A DNA stretch of 64,000 nt, taken from contig NJPS01000067.1 in assembly GCA_002946415.1 (NCBI GenBank), forward strand, positions 992,001-1,056,000, in the 5' to 3' direction. Within the stretch, counting starts at the first letter, position 1; each line of letters begins with the position of its first letter. This document shows positions 25,449 through 36,960 of the stretch, one piece after another. This stretch comes from Rutstroemia sp. NJR-2017a BVV2. Taxonomy: Eukaryota; Ascomycota; Leotiomycetes; Helotiales; Rutstroemiaceae. Made by a program: the position numbers and the translations under genes. The notes beneath the pieces were generated by a model that worked only from the letters and a program-made list of their open reading frames with translations, had not been told where the DNA came from and made no database searches.

Positions 25449-25751
25449 GAGGATAACACTCTTCAGCGTCATTTTAGAGTGCGAGACCGGATCTTGCTAC
25501 GGAATGCATGTTATGGTTGGACATGGTGTCTACTTGGGTCTAATGATCACATCGAAGCGACTGTCAGTAAGGCACTCACAGTGGAGAGAAATAAGTTGAT
25601 AGCATCCACAGTTTCTACTGTTGAAGCAACACTGTTGATGAGCTTCGAAATTATCATGGCAAAGGCAATGAATTCGAAGATCATATTGAATCATTTTGGA
25701 AGCTTTGTAGAATGTTTCCTATTGGGCGGGCTGGGGAAATTTGGCTATTGA
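25449..25751 (+). pseudogene. Possible interrupted C-terminus of the upstream HET gene
   Basis: Exactly in frame with the preceding HET exon 2 and separated from it only by one TGA, 100 codons stay open to a second TGA at 25749-25751. The translation is hydrophobic at intervals (around CYGWTWCLLGS and FVECFLLGGLGKFG). A single nonsense change in a longer HET protein would explain this. So would an intron of 24 or 35 nt starting at GTATGA, which is too short for these genes. Chance is a third explanation: another frame is also open from 25213 to 25599. Confidence 0.3.
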
Positions 25752-26197
25752 TGTCCTTCCCGTCTAACGTCTTTGATTTACCCCATTTGACACTTTCTCA
25801 TGTTAGTTATAGTTAGTTCTCATGTACAGAGGAACCACGAGGGCAACCAAAGAGAAAGATCAGCCGAAAGGTATTCAGGCAGATTCAATGCGAATAATTC
25901 TATTTCTTTTCGAACCTCCCTCGTGATCTTGACCAACATCGTCAATCATTAGGTTGTAGTAGTGCGAATGGTCTTTATTCCGACAATTATCGAGTGTTTT
26001 ATTCTAGCTTCTCCATACTCTGTTCTTATGAGCGACGATGACATGAAATAGCAAACATGTGACCTTTTTCAACCCCCGCAATGACGTCAAGATATCGCAG
26101 AGCAGCTTCTGAAGATATACTCATCCTTAGATCTCATGTCCAAGCACATGTAACTTCCTTTGCCCATATTAATACAGAAACACAGTCTAATATTACC

Positions 26198-27029
26198 ATG
26201 CTAACCACAGACCTAACAGGCCATCTGGCTCTCATAACCGGAGCAACTGGCGGCATCGGCCAAGCTACAGCTCTCACCCTCGCCAACCTGGGCTGCTCTA
26301 TCGCCGTCCACTACAACAGCGCATCCACCACTGCCACCGATCTCGTCCAAAAGCTCCAAGAAAAAGGCGTCAAAGCCGAAGCCTTCCAAGCCGACCTCAC
26401 CAACTACGCCGCCGTCCGCACTCTCCACCACGCCGTAACCACCAGCATGGGCCACCCCAGCATCCTCTTCAACAACGCCGGTCTGACCTCCGGCCCCAAC
26501 CGCGCAACCGACATCTCGGAAATCGACATCTCGGATTTCGAAACCACGTGGCGAGCGAATTGCGGATCGGCGTTCCTGCTAACGCAGCTCTGTATGCCGG
26601 CTATGGTGGAAAAGGGATGGGGACGGATTATTTTCTGCAGTAGTGTGGCCGGGTTTACGGGTGGTGTGGTGGGGCCGCATTATGCTTCTTCGAAGAGCGC
26701 GTTGCATGGGTTGATTCATTGGCTTGCGGGGGTGTATGCGCTGAAGGGGATTACGGTTAATGGGGTGGCGCCGGCGTTGATTAGGGATACGAAGATGTTG
26801 CCGGGGAGCAATGAGGAGTTGGCGAAGAGTAAGTTTGTTTATTTAATTGTGGAATTCCGGGATCAGGGCTTAGGTGCAGAGCGGATTTTGGGACTGATAA
26901 TTTGCAGAAATACCTATTGGGAGGTTAGGCACTCCGGATGAGATTGCGGCGACTGTGGAGTGGATGGTTAAGACGGGCTACGTTACTAACAAAGTCGTGG
27001 GTGTTGATGGTGGAATGTTTATCCAATAA
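26198..27029 (+). CDS. Short-chain dehydrogenase/reductase (FabG-like), 250 aa
   Basis: An NAD(P)-dependent oxidoreductase of the classical SDR family, closest in motif content to 3-oxoacyl-ACP reductases. Exons 26198-26828 and 26908-27029 (donor AAGA|GTAAGT, acceptor TTTGCAG). Cofactor motif TGATGGIG is near residue 14, NNAG in the middle, catalytic Ser in SSVAG, catalytic YASSK, and the substrate-loop Pro is replaced in VAPALIRDT. The spliced C-terminus (RLGTPDEIAATVEWM ... VVGVDGGMFIQ) is the typical SDR end and proves the intron. Start at 26198 because LTTDLTGHLALITGATGG begins the fold; an in-frame Met at 26081 would add 39 residues of no SDR character. It converges with the amine oxidase gene, 172 bp away. 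The substrate is unknown. Confidence 0.9.
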
Positions 27030-27201
27030 ATGAAATGGAATATAATGAAATGAACAGAGCATAACGCTAAGAGCCTCGAAAAAAATGCGCAGTAGGATGA
27101 ACTCCCCCAATATCCAGGGAGCGGAGTGTGTATATATGTATTGGCATCTATTGAGCGGAGGGCATCTAATATATATTCAAAACCCCCCTCACCCCAGCCA
27201 C

Positions 27202-28914
27202 CTACTTGTCCTGCAAGACAGCATCAGCCTCTCTCCACCCCGACAACAAAGCACCATGAACCGTCGCAAAATGATTCACACTAGTGTGCTCCCCAGCAAA
27301 CCTCAGTGCGGCTCCCTGCTCATTAACCACCGGTTTCTGAAACTCAGCTCTATGTTGTGTTTCGGAAACCCCTTTGATCATATGACTGTAGCTTCCCAGC
27401 GAATACTGATCGGCTGCCCATCGTGTCACGTGTACCGCATCAGGTAGGGGTGGTTCCCTTCCTAGCCCTTTCGTAAGAGCACGATGGACAATCATGCTAG
27501 CTTCTTTGTCGGATAAGCTTTCCACGTAGGTGGCGCTGGAGCAGGATACGAATGCTGAGAGAGCGGGAAAGCCGGTAAGGGAGTGGAGATTCGTGACGAA
27601 GAGGGAGCTGGGACCCGGTTTAACGTGGGATGGGGATATGGATAGACCGGGTAGTTCGGTGGTGAAGCCTATGAATGTATCGGGCTCTTCGGGCTCATTC
27701 GCTGGGGAGTCTGCTGAATGCTCGTTTGTAGAAGCATCTTCTTCATCTGATTCATCAAGCTTCATACTCGTGAATCCCTTCTTGAGGGTAGAGAAAAACG
27801 GTTCCGTCTTCCACCACGGCGAGGAATATACGAGAAATATCTTATCCAGGGTACCATACCCTAAGGAAGCAATAGCCTCAACTTTCGGTGCAGGTAGTTG
27901 TGGAACGAACAGTTGTTTCTCTTCAGCACCTGAACCAGACGGTCGGACGTATTTCTTCAGAACACCCAAAGGTATTGTGCTAACGACTTCCCCAGCGGTA
28001 AACGTCCCATCACTAGTTTCAATTTCAATTGGATTCGTAGACCATGAAATACGCTTGACCTCAACCCCCAGCTTCACCTGATCTCTCTCGAATACCTTTT
28101 TTGCAACCTCGTTTACCACAGCTATGTAACCATCGCCCAGGAATACCTGGCTTCCGTCGAAATCCTCGATAGAATATTCTGAAAGTGCCAATCCCGGTTC
28201 ATCCTCAGGATGCTCGGCTGTAGTTTTGTCCAGAGGCCCGGCCTCCATCCCTTCGACAAATTGGGGCAATATACTAAGCGTATCACGGTATTCCTCTGGC
28301 ACCGCCTGGTACGCAGCTTTGAAATTTTCATCCTTTTGAATAGCTTCCAAAATCGTCATATGTTTCGCATCGTCGCCATGACGTATGGCACTCTCATGCA
28401 GGGCACCGATCAGACCCCAGAGCGGACCTAACAGATTCCCTGCTATTTCCGACGGAATCACTAGATCCTTCCCCGTCTGGTCCTTGTCGGCGTCGGCGGC
28501 TTTGAAGCACACGCTACAGTCGAGTTCCTTCATACGCTTGTCTGGTAATATTTGAACCAAGGGATTTGGCTTGTCTTTCGTGCCGATTCCATGCACCCAG
28601 TTGGCACCTGTGTCGAGTCTGGTGCCGTTGACATACACCGACTCGATCCGCCCGCCTATCCGATCGCGTGCTTCTAGTACGAGCAATCTTTTGCCTTCCT
28701 GGTATGTTGCGTGGTCGGAAAGTCTGGAAGCACATGCTAGCCCGGACATACCGGCGCCGATAATTATGGTATCGTAATGCCGAGAGGCATCATGTTGTGT
28801 CATGGTGGCACAAGGCTTGGAGGTGGTGGCTGTGGAGAAAGAGTGTTTGTGGTAGGTGATCTTGACCTTTGGAATTAGGCGAAGGAGTCCTTGGCAGCGA
28901 AGGCTATGGTTCAT
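27202..28914 (-). CDS. FAD-dependent amine oxidase (polyamine oxidase-like), 570 aa
   Basis: A flavin amine oxidase expected to oxidise polyamines or related amines with release of hydrogen peroxide. It is a single open frame. Near residue 50 lies the dinucleotide-binding IIIGAGMSGLACASRL, followed by LEARDRIGGRIES and the conserved GANWVHG. The C-terminal FAD-binding block is RFAGEHTSVNHFATVHGALLSGWREAD. Length exceeds the usual ~500 aa through a Ser/Glu/Asp-rich insert (about residues 378-402) and an N-terminal extension. The first 37 residues before MTQHDASRHYDT are basic and Ser/Thr-rich, compatible with a mitochondrial presequence, but translation could equally start at that second Met (28803). 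No peroxisomal C-terminal tripeptide is present. Confidence 0.88.
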   Translation of the reverse strand: MNHSLRCQGLLRLIPKVKITYHKHSFSTATTSKPCATMTQHDASRHYDTIIIGAGMSGLACASRLSDHATYQEGKRLLVLEARDRIGGRIESVYVNGTRLDTGANWVHGIGTKDKPNPLVQILPDKRMKELDCSVCFKAADADKDQTGKDLVIPSEIAGNLLGPLWGLIGALHESAIRHGDDAKHMTILEAIQKDENFKAAYQAVPEEYRDTLSILPQFVEGMEAGPLDKTTAEHPEDEPGLALSEYSIEDFDGSQVFLGDGYIAVVNEVAKKVFERDQVKLGVEVKRISWSTNPIEIETSDGTFTAGEVVSTIPLGVLKKYVRPSGSGAEEKQLFVPQLPAPKVEAIASLGYGTLDKIFLVYSSPWWKTEPFFSTLKKGFTSMKLDESDEEDASTNEHSADSPANEPEEPDTFIGFTTELPGLSISPSHVKPGPSSLFVTNLHSLTGFPALSAFVSCSSATYVESLSDKEASMIVHRALTKGLGREPPLPDAVHVTRWAADQYSLGSYSHMIKGVSETQHRAEFQKPVVNEQGAALRFAGEHTSVNHFATVHGALLSGWREADAVLQDK

Positions 28915-29706
28915 GGGCTCTTAGATGATAGAGACTCGGCCAGAAGTAGAGTAGATGAAGTTCTGAATATTGAGAACCTATTAGCTCGAGGTGAGATTTA
29001 ACAACGTTGGTGGAGGTTGCAACAGTTGGTACCTCGACTGATGACTCAGCATATGCACATCAAATATTACCTTACATCATGACTTCGTTCACTCCGCAGG
29101 ATTCTTATGTCTCTCTAAAAAGAACTTACAGGTTCAATATCTTAAACCACCGTCTAAACCTTTCACTGACAAGTAAAAGTTAGGATTCTGAAGTAAGACA
29201 AGGTATCTTATAATTATATCCTAATTTTGGCCAATTAAAATACACCTTTGAACATCCGCCTAGATTTTTGACATACCAACTTTATACATATCGCGAGGAC
29301 GACGGGAAGTCTCTCGAAGCTCTTGAAACTCATCTAAATATCCCATAGACATCGTATAGGCATAGCAAATAAGACTCCTCGGAGCTTACATGATGAATCT
29401 GAGACATTCGCGAGCGAATCCAAGCGCAAGGCCCCCTAACCACAACCGAAGGCCGAGGAATGCAAGTAGATCCTCGGCCCTTACTACTGGACGTTCAATA
29501 TAATTGGGACTCTCAGTTATAGCTAAATATGCTATCATAGTGTTGAAAAGAATAAACAAGACTCAGTCTGTTTAACAGCAGTTTATACATAGGACTCCTT
29601 CACTTCCGACTACTGAACCTCCTGCTTCGGCCGACATGCCCCCTTTGTTTAGAATCTCATTTTACCGCATCTACTGCTAGTCTGTATCCCCAAGTATCGT
29701 AGCCTC
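28915..29706. other. Intergenic region with a strong hairpin
   Basis: No gene seen. A 9-bp perfect inverted repeat GGCCGAGGA / TCCTCGGCC (29451-29459 and 29471-29479) with an 11-nt loop could form a hairpin. The rest is AT-rich. Confidence 0.5.
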
Positions 29707-31046
29707 TCACACCATTGACTGATTCTTCTTAAGACCGTCGTGGTTTCCCTTGTCATTCGTAGCACGAGCTCCAGGCATCAGACGTTTCAGGCCCATCCAA
29801 GGAGTGTTGATAGGGGATTCACCCGTGAAGATGAACACATCTATCATAATTATTAGCATATTCAACACCACACTCTCTGCGGAAAAGATAAAACATACCA
29901 TAAAGCCACCCCCCAAAAAGACACCCAAAAACCGGCGCCACCATCGGCACCCAAAAGTAATAATTCCCCGCACTCCAAACCTCATGCCCATAACCCAAAA
30001 AATAACTCATCAATCTCGGACCAAAGTCTCTCGCCAGATTAATAGCATATCCCGTCTCCCAACCGAAGCACGCACCGATACCGAAGATCACAAAGAATAA
30101 AGCCAAAGGAGTGAGATTTCCCGCGCCGAGATTTCCCGGGTCCTGGAGGGAGTATATACAGAACATCAGGATAGCACTCGCGATGAACTCGGAGAAAAAC
30201 TGCCCCGTCTTCGTCATAAACGCCGCGGGGTACGTGCAGAAGATCCCCGCTGTCGAAGTATTCCCGCCCACGGTACGGATATTCGGTCCGCCTTCGAAGA
30301 CGTCGATTGCGGATTTATAGTTTGCTATTCAGACAAGACACCCGGTTAGCAGATGAGCTGCGAATGTGTATGTAATGTATGTATCGCACCATAAACAATC
30401 CCAGAGGCACAGAAAGCACCGAGGATCTGCGCGAGCATGTAGATGGGGAATTTCCGCCAGGGAAATTTGCGATAGACGCAGTTTGACAATGTGACGGCGG
30501 GATTGATATGCGCTCCTGAGATACCCGATGCGTAGACTCCGAGCATGACTCCGATACTGTGAGGGCGTTACTAGATGTTGAAAGGGGAAGGAATATTACT
30601 CACCCCCAGCCCCATGTGATTGATTGATATGATCCCTTTTGATCACGACTGAGAACTACTTGTGCAACGGAGCCATCACCGAAGAGAATCACTATCCGAG
30701 AGTGTTAGCATAGAGGCTACTCCCCAGGATAATTTAAGTAGACGGTTGCACTGAAGGAAATAGATCACTGACGGATGAAGACACCAAAGAACTCCGAGAA
30801 AGGTTCACGAAGAGTGTGTCTGATACGACTCCATAAAAGATCTGGCTTTGACTGGATCATCTCTTCTTGTGGAATATGATGATCAATGCCAGCCCCATGC
30901 TCCGCATAGGCACAACTATCCATAGGAGTAAGGGTCTGCATGTTTGATGGTGCTAAGGTAAGGTCTTGAGAGGAAATCTTCTCAAAGTGATGAGCTTCGT
31001 CATGGCTCAAGCTGGATGGAGGTGAGGTGCTTTTCTTGGGACTCAT
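29707..31046 (-). CDS. Aquaglyceroporin (MIP family glycerol channel), 362 aa
   Basis: A membrane channel for glycerol and other small polyols. Five exons fit: 31046-30773, 30691-30604, 30556-30390, 30324-29899 and 29840-29707; all GT..AG, 1089 nt. About 90 hydrophilic N-terminal residues precede the first helix (FSEFFGVFILILFGDGS). The first half-helix motif is NPA (residues 139-141, in SGAHINPAVTLSN). The second is NLA (272-274, in YAINLARDFGPR), with Asp276 in the position that marks glycerol-conducting members rather than strict water channels. Six membrane segments plus two half-helices are visible. Yeast Fps1 also carries NLA in its second motif. It lies divergent from glycerol kinase across 2.8 kb of otherwise gene-free DNA. 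Confidence 0.92.
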
Positions 31047-33867
31047 TTTAATATTTTGATGTGTATGTTTTCAACGGGGCAGCTAACAAGTTGGAAAAGG
31101 GGGATGATATTGAGGATTGGTAGACAAATTCAGGCATATAGAAGCCTTCCCCAAAGGTCCATTATATACGATTTGGCGGTCAACAGAGGCAACCAAGTCT
31201 CACGTTGAGATTCAAAGGACGTGGGATAGATGTCACTACTCAGATACAAACTACCATGCTATTGCCGAGCAATACGTGAGGATAACACACATTTCATCAT
31301 ATGCAACTACATCCTCGGGGCAGATCTGCTAGAACTTCCAATGACCTCAACGAATCACACCTGCCTTTTCGAAAACATATCCCGAGACGTAGATACTGCA
31401 CCGACGGAACAGAAGATCAGGATACGTGAAGTCCCTGGTCCCTGTCCTTGATAATATGGCCAAGGCGGATGTTTTTGCCAAACTCGAGAGCCTGGCAAAC
31501 ATGGACATATCTTTCCACATCAGAGTATTCACGAGCGAAGAAAGGGGCTTGCGGGGTTGTATATTTTCATGCAAGCTATCGTGAAAGAAAGTGTACCGAT
31601 TGGACAGTCATTATCTGCTAGTGACACTGCAGCGTTGAGTAACTTTCATCGGCCATCTGCGCGAAGCTGCATGAGAGCACGCTGACTTGGATTGATCCTT
31701 GGCTATGCTGGACAGAGGATGTCAGACAGAAGGCACGGATCAACTTATCTCGTAGCCGTCGATACCCAAAGTGAATAAGGAGCCGAGAGCATGAGTATTG
31801 GACACGAGATAAATGGAAGAGGTGATGGTTATGGTAACACCAAGCCACTCGGAATAGCTAGATTTGGTGCAAAATCATACGTATCAATGTTGTGAGCCGC
31901 GGTGGCAAGCACAACGGAAGCAAAATTACGTCTCTCCCACACCATCAACTGTTGCAATCTTGCAAATAACCAAGAACTGACTATTGCACAACGGGAGACT
32001 GCATCCACACGTTTGCATGGTGTATGGAACTTCGAGCACGAAAAGATTTCTCTCTGATTCTCTTCCAATGAAAAGTGCCTTGCAGACTATGACATTGACA
32101 GGTCGTCTCGGAATGGCGAGCCCCAAATTCGTCCATGAAGATTCTGTCAATCACGGGATAGTCGAAGTAAAGTTTGGCTAGTCCTCCAAACGAGATAGGT
32201 GACAGTTGGGTCTAAAGTTAGGTGAGAATCTCACAACGCTGAAGAGGATGGTTTTAGTCTCCCCATGAATCTGGAGTGAGTGCATTTCGCCTCTCTATCG
32301 TTAGGTGGCTAGATGCAATGAATAGCGAATCGCCCCTTGTCCCCACCATGGAGAGGCGCCTCAACGCCGCATATGAGTTGGATAATATCAGCACTTGCCC
32401 TCGGTATTGAGCTGTATATCCATGCTCAGTCGTCGCTCGAAGGGGCAGGTAAGATGGCCTTGCAGATGGAACAGAAGCAGATTGGTCGAAGCAATCAATT
32501 GTTCTTTTTGTCGTTCGGCTGCAAAGCTCAAGATCACTGTTCCCAGGGCATGGCAAGCTCCGGTAAAATAGCCTGTCGAACTGTGTCTAGGGTCATAAGG
32601 TTCGCTGATCTATTTACAACCTGCAAGCTCATCGGCCCTTACCACCCAATGCCAGAAACCGGCCATTGCTCATCATCCTCCATGCGATGGTGTGGTGATT
32701 TCTATTTCTGATGATGACTGCAAAAGACCCAGGAATAAACTGTTGGAATCATTTGCTCCCGTCTTGGTTGTCAAATTTGGGTAGTGGGGCTACTTTATGC
32801 ATGAAGCATGCTGCAGGTGATTCGATAATATTGCGCTTGACCGATTATGTTCTAGCATATGTGTAGGATCTGCTCATTCGATTATTTCGGATAGTACACG
32901 TTCGTACGATGTCGTTTTGGTACTCACTAATCTGACATGTGGAGACAGCAGAGAATGCGGGGTCTAGCGTAGAATACCTCAAGAGCCGAGATCGTCCCTT
33001 GACTTGGATTCCAGAAGCTTTCCGTGGTATTGTTTCGCATCATTTCATAGTCTGTTTGGCATCGCGGCCCAGCGTCCATAGCTATCTTGAATTCCGTGTC
33101 AGTTTTGTTTTTCAGTCGTACTAGAGAGAGAAAGATGATGTAAAAGCTCCTTTGCGAATGTGATATGCCGACACCTACCGAGGTATGACCAGGGAATGGG
33201 CCTGGGTGATGAAAAGCCTCGTTCCACACAAATATCTTAATCGGGAAAATCCCCGACAGTTTCTGCTCACCATCGTAATGTTAACGTAGTATCTGTTGTG
33301 TTATGTTGGTAAGCACGGCTTCTCCGCGTGCTTTAAGATCTAGTGTGCTTGGACCAACGCTGCTCCAACCTCCATACCTTCCCTTCGATGTTACCTACTC
33401 TCTTGAGAATTAGTCAAGGTTCCCCGCTTAAAGGCTAGACAGTTCTTTTTCAATGCCCCATGGGCAAGAAGCCCTCACTAGGAGCTCCTTCCCTGCAGAC
33501 TGGTCATGATCTTGATGGGTGTCTTACGATAAAACGCAATGCACTTCGTATGATTGTTGAGTCCATGTCCCCGCATCACATAACGTCCTGATCGAGTGGT
33601 AACACAAAGACTGGACCATGCTTTGATGTTGTTGATTACACAAATCTCGGTGGAATTGCATCCGTCCCGTTCTGCATTCTGCTTGATATAGCCCGGTATA
33701 CCTGACTTGTCCACCATCGACACGTTCCCCGTCACCCGTTCAATCGTTCCAGTGTTCCAGTCATTAGAAGAAACCCGATAGTCTTTACCGTGCCCCACTT
33801 CTGCCTTCGAGAACCTACAGGACTCTGTACCGAACTCTCCTGATTCTAAGCCAGCACCAATTGCAAA
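31047..33867. promoter_or_regulatory. Intergenic region between divergent glycerol channel and glycerol kinase genes
   Basis: 2.8 kb without a supported gene, containing the promoters of both glycerol genes. Short open frames occur on both strands but none has domain content or splice support. An antisense frame at 33478-33984 overlaps the kinase start and is treated as a shadow. Confidence 0.45.
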
Positions 33868-35600
33868 ATGGGCGACACAATGGTACGCAGTAACGAATCT
33901 TTCATAGGATCCATCGATCAAGGCACAACTAGCACGAGGTTCTTGATCTTCAATAAAGATGGTGAACCTGTTGCTTCCCATCAAGTCGAATTCTCACAGA
34001 TCTACCCTCAATCAGGGTTTGTCCTCTCCCTTGCGTTAGGATCAGCGTACTGACCAAACTCAGGTGGCACGAGCATGACCCACTCGAGATCATTGAATCA
34101 ATAGAAACATGTATCGATGGTGCTGTGAAACAATTCGAAGAGCAAGGCCATTCTGCTAGAAACATCAAGGCTATCGGTCTGACAAATCAAAGAGAAACAA
34201 CAGTTGTCTGGGACCATGAGACTGGCGAACCATTGGCAAATGCCATTGTATGGACTGATGCTAGGACACAATCGTTGGTGAGAAAGCTGAAAGCTAGGCT
34301 AGGCTCTGGTGAGCTTCAAGACCTTTGTGGCCTTCCACTTTCAACCTATCCTGCCGTTGGGAAGCTCTTATGGTTGATCGAAAACAATGGCAAAACCGCC
34401 GATGCGTACGCTCGAGGACAGTTGGCATTTGGAACCATAGATGCTTGGGTGATCTACAAGCTCAACGGCGGTCCAAAGAATAATGTCTTCGTCACTGATC
34501 CGACAAATGCATCTCGTACCATGCTGATGAATTTACATACCTTGAAGTATGATGAGTCCTTGCTGGACTTCTTCAGGTTTGACATGGATAAGCTTCAGTG
34601 AGGTTTCCTCGCCTCTAGAAAAGTACCGACGCTAACCTCCATAGCCTACCCAAGATTGTTCGGTCCTCTGATCGTGAAGCATTTGGTATGCTTACCACAG
34701 GTGTCCTTAAAGGAGTACCTATCACCGGAGTGTTGGGCGACCAATCAGCTGCTCTAGTCGGCCAAAAAGGATTCACTCCGGGCAGAGCTAAGAACACCTA
34801 CGGAACAGGTTGCTTCTTGCTCTACCACGTCGGTGACAAGCCCGTGATCTCCAAACATGGACTCCTAAGCACCGTTGCTTATGACTTCGATGGCCACCCA
34901 CAGTATGCATTGGAAGGAAGCATCGCAGTTGCCGGCTCGAGCATCAAATTCCTCCAAAACAATCTCGGATTCATTGATTCTTCGTCTAAGGTCAGCCAGC
35001 TTGCTGAGACTGTTGATGATAACGGAGGTTGCGTGTTTGTGACGGCATTTAGTGGCCTTTTCGCTCCGTATTGGATCGATGACGCCCGAGGGACCCTCTG
35101 TAAGACCAGCTCGCCCAAGCCAGAACACGTTACTGACCAAGATTTAGTCGGTATCACCGCGTACACGCAAAAAGGACATATCGCACGCGCGACCTTAGAA
35201 GCCACCTGTTTCCAAACAAAAGCTATCCTGGACGCGATGGAGAAGGATAGCGGGAAGAAACTTGCCGAACTCGCCGTCGACGGGGGAATGTGCAACTCTG
35301 ATCTGTGCATGCAGGTGAGTTTAATCAACGATTCTTGATCGCGTATTCACTGACACGCGTCAGACTCAAGCAGATCTCATTTCAATTCCGGTCGAACGAC
35401 CAAGAATGTTGGAAACCACAGCATTAGGTGCTGCGATTGCTGCTGGTTTCGCCATCGGCATTTGGAAAACATTCGAAGAGCTCAAGAACGTCAACACAGC
35501 CGGCGTTACGACATTTAACCCCCAGATAGCCAGAGAGGAAAGCGAGGAGAAGTTTTCGAGGTGGTCCAAGGCAGTGGAGATGTGCAGAGGTTGGTTGTAA
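33868..35600 (+). CDS. GUT1: Glycerol kinase, 529 aa
   Basis: Phosphorylates glycerol to sn-glycerol 3-phosphate with ATP, the first step of glycerol use. Exons 33868-34016, 34064-34597, 34645-35314 and 35364-35600; phases are consistent and sum to 530 codons with stop. FGGY-family hallmarks are present. The N-terminal phosphate-1 loop is [18 protein letters not shown], glycerol-contacting residues lie in GWHEHDP and in the [11 protein letters not shown] region, the C-terminal domain has [13 protein letters not shown] and YGTGCFLL, and the final ATPase motifs are [17 protein letters not shown] followed by [16 protein letters not shown]. The length is that of fungal and bacterial GlpK. Introns fall at conserved-looking glycines or the Gln of MQ|TQAD. 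The neighbouring glycerol channel suggests a functional pairing. Confidence 0.96.
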
Positions 35601-36215
35601 GAAGCCCTTAGTGTCGAAAGTGGGTCAATCGCGTACTCTCCGTGATGAAGATGATAAATGCGGGGAAATTGAAGCTGGATGTTGCAGTTTTTCATATAGT
35701 AAAGGTATGGATAGTTGCGTTCAGAATAATCTCGTGTTTATTTATTGCTTTGGATTTAATGATTTTCCTCCAATGGAATCGCGCCACAACTACAACTTTA
35801 CCTACACCACAGCTTGGTGCATGACCGTCCTGCACTTTGCACGTGAGACTGTCATGTGATAATTCTTGATGGTCCCCTTCAAATATCGTGTTCATGTTAT
35901 GGGCTTTAGCATAGTTATTAGTCTCTATCCACTGTCAAACACATACCTCGTGCCGTAGAGGAAATTGCGAATGAGCAGATTCTGGCTAAAGCATATACAC
36001 TGACCGGACGTGATGAGAGCTTGGATCGAGAACGAGCATAACGTTAAGTGTTTCGGGTTGGCCTTCGGGTCAAGCTCCAACTTGAGCAGTGTTAGACAAG
36101 GATATGATAGAATGAAGAGCTTCGAATGAGACTTTGAAGTGAAGAGGAAGTAGTCTTGCAAGTTGACATCAACTTGACCAAATTTCACCATAAAGATATC
36201 GATCCACACAACACA
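35601..36215. other. Convergent intergenic space, glycerol kinase / GNAT
   Basis: About 600 bp holding both 3' regions; no gene supported. Confidence 0.5.
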
Positions 36216-36960
36216 TCACGACGGTCCTATTAGCAACCACTCCCTATGTCTCACGACCCTCCCCTTCCCACTCTCACTCCACATCTCAAAATCCTCATCC
36301 TGCAGATTTCCCTTCGTAAATCCCACCTTCTGCACCACCCTCTCACTCGCCGTATTCTCCGGATCCACCGCCGCAACCAGTGTATTCCAATCTCCTTCTC
36401 CTAAAACGCCAATCAGTCAGCATAACTCTCCATACAAAAACTTGGAAAACCGCCACCTAAAACATACTTTTCCTACTCCAATACAACTCCACAAACAATC
36501 TCAACGCCTCCGTCGCATAACCCTTTCCTTGGTACTCCGGATGAATCCCATACCCGACCTCCGCTCCACTGCCCTCCGCGAATCTAATCACACCAACTGC
36601 TCCTATCAACCTCGGTTTCAAGGGCTCATTCTCCATTACAGAAGCCGGGTCCGGACGAAGCAGGATAGCGTAATTCTCAATCCACGGCTTCTCTGCATGC
36701 GGAAGCCGTTCGAGCATATATGCTTTACTCTGGGCGATAGTTGTGCAGCGAGTTCTGGATGATATTTAGCTAGGAATGAATTCACTCGGGGGGAATTGTT
36801 TGGTGGGAAGATGAGTGACTGAGTGGGAAATAGATATATATACTTACGAGAATGCGGGGGTTTGCGGATGGATCATCATTTCATGGTAGTCGTCGATGTG
36901 TTTCTCTGCGCTCAGTGGCTCGAGCCAGAGGTGCTCGGATTGGGCGGAGTAGGGGGACAT
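36216..36960 (-). CDS. GNAT-family N-acetyltransferase (RimJ/RimL-like), 194 aa
   Basis: An acetyl-CoA-dependent acetyltransferase. Exons 36960-36848, 36754-36468 and 36400-36216, total 585 nt. The N-terminus MSPYSAQSEHLWLEPLSAEKH is the usual beta-1 entry. Central GAVGVIRF and the acetyl-CoA motif A region EVGYGIHPEYQGKGYATEALRLFVE (Q-x-x-G-x-G/A as QGKGYA) are clear, followed by LVAAVDPENTASERVVQKVGF, typical of the RimJ/RimL branch that modifies protein N-termini or small amines. Substrate not inferable. It is paralogous to the GNAT gene at 61295-62069, with introns at the same positions and phases. The last codons are GC-rich and Ser/Gly/Arg-rich. Confidence 0.88.

Noticed and set aside
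25213..25599. 128-codon + frame overlapping the HET exon 2 in another frame
   Set aside because: The HET-connected frame is favoured by in-frame splicing; this one starts and ends without support.
18174..28914. Idea that methyltransferase, SDR and FAD amine oxidase form a secondary-metabolite cluster
   Set aside because: Housekeeping genes (UBP6, ARPC4) and a HET gene lie between them, no backbone synthase is present, and the Zn2Cys6 gene lies outside the group.
33478..33984. 168-codon minus-strand frame overlapping the start of glycerol kinase
   Set aside because: It is antisense to coding sequence and promoter, has no recognisable domain or signal peptide, and its start lies inside the kinase exon 1.
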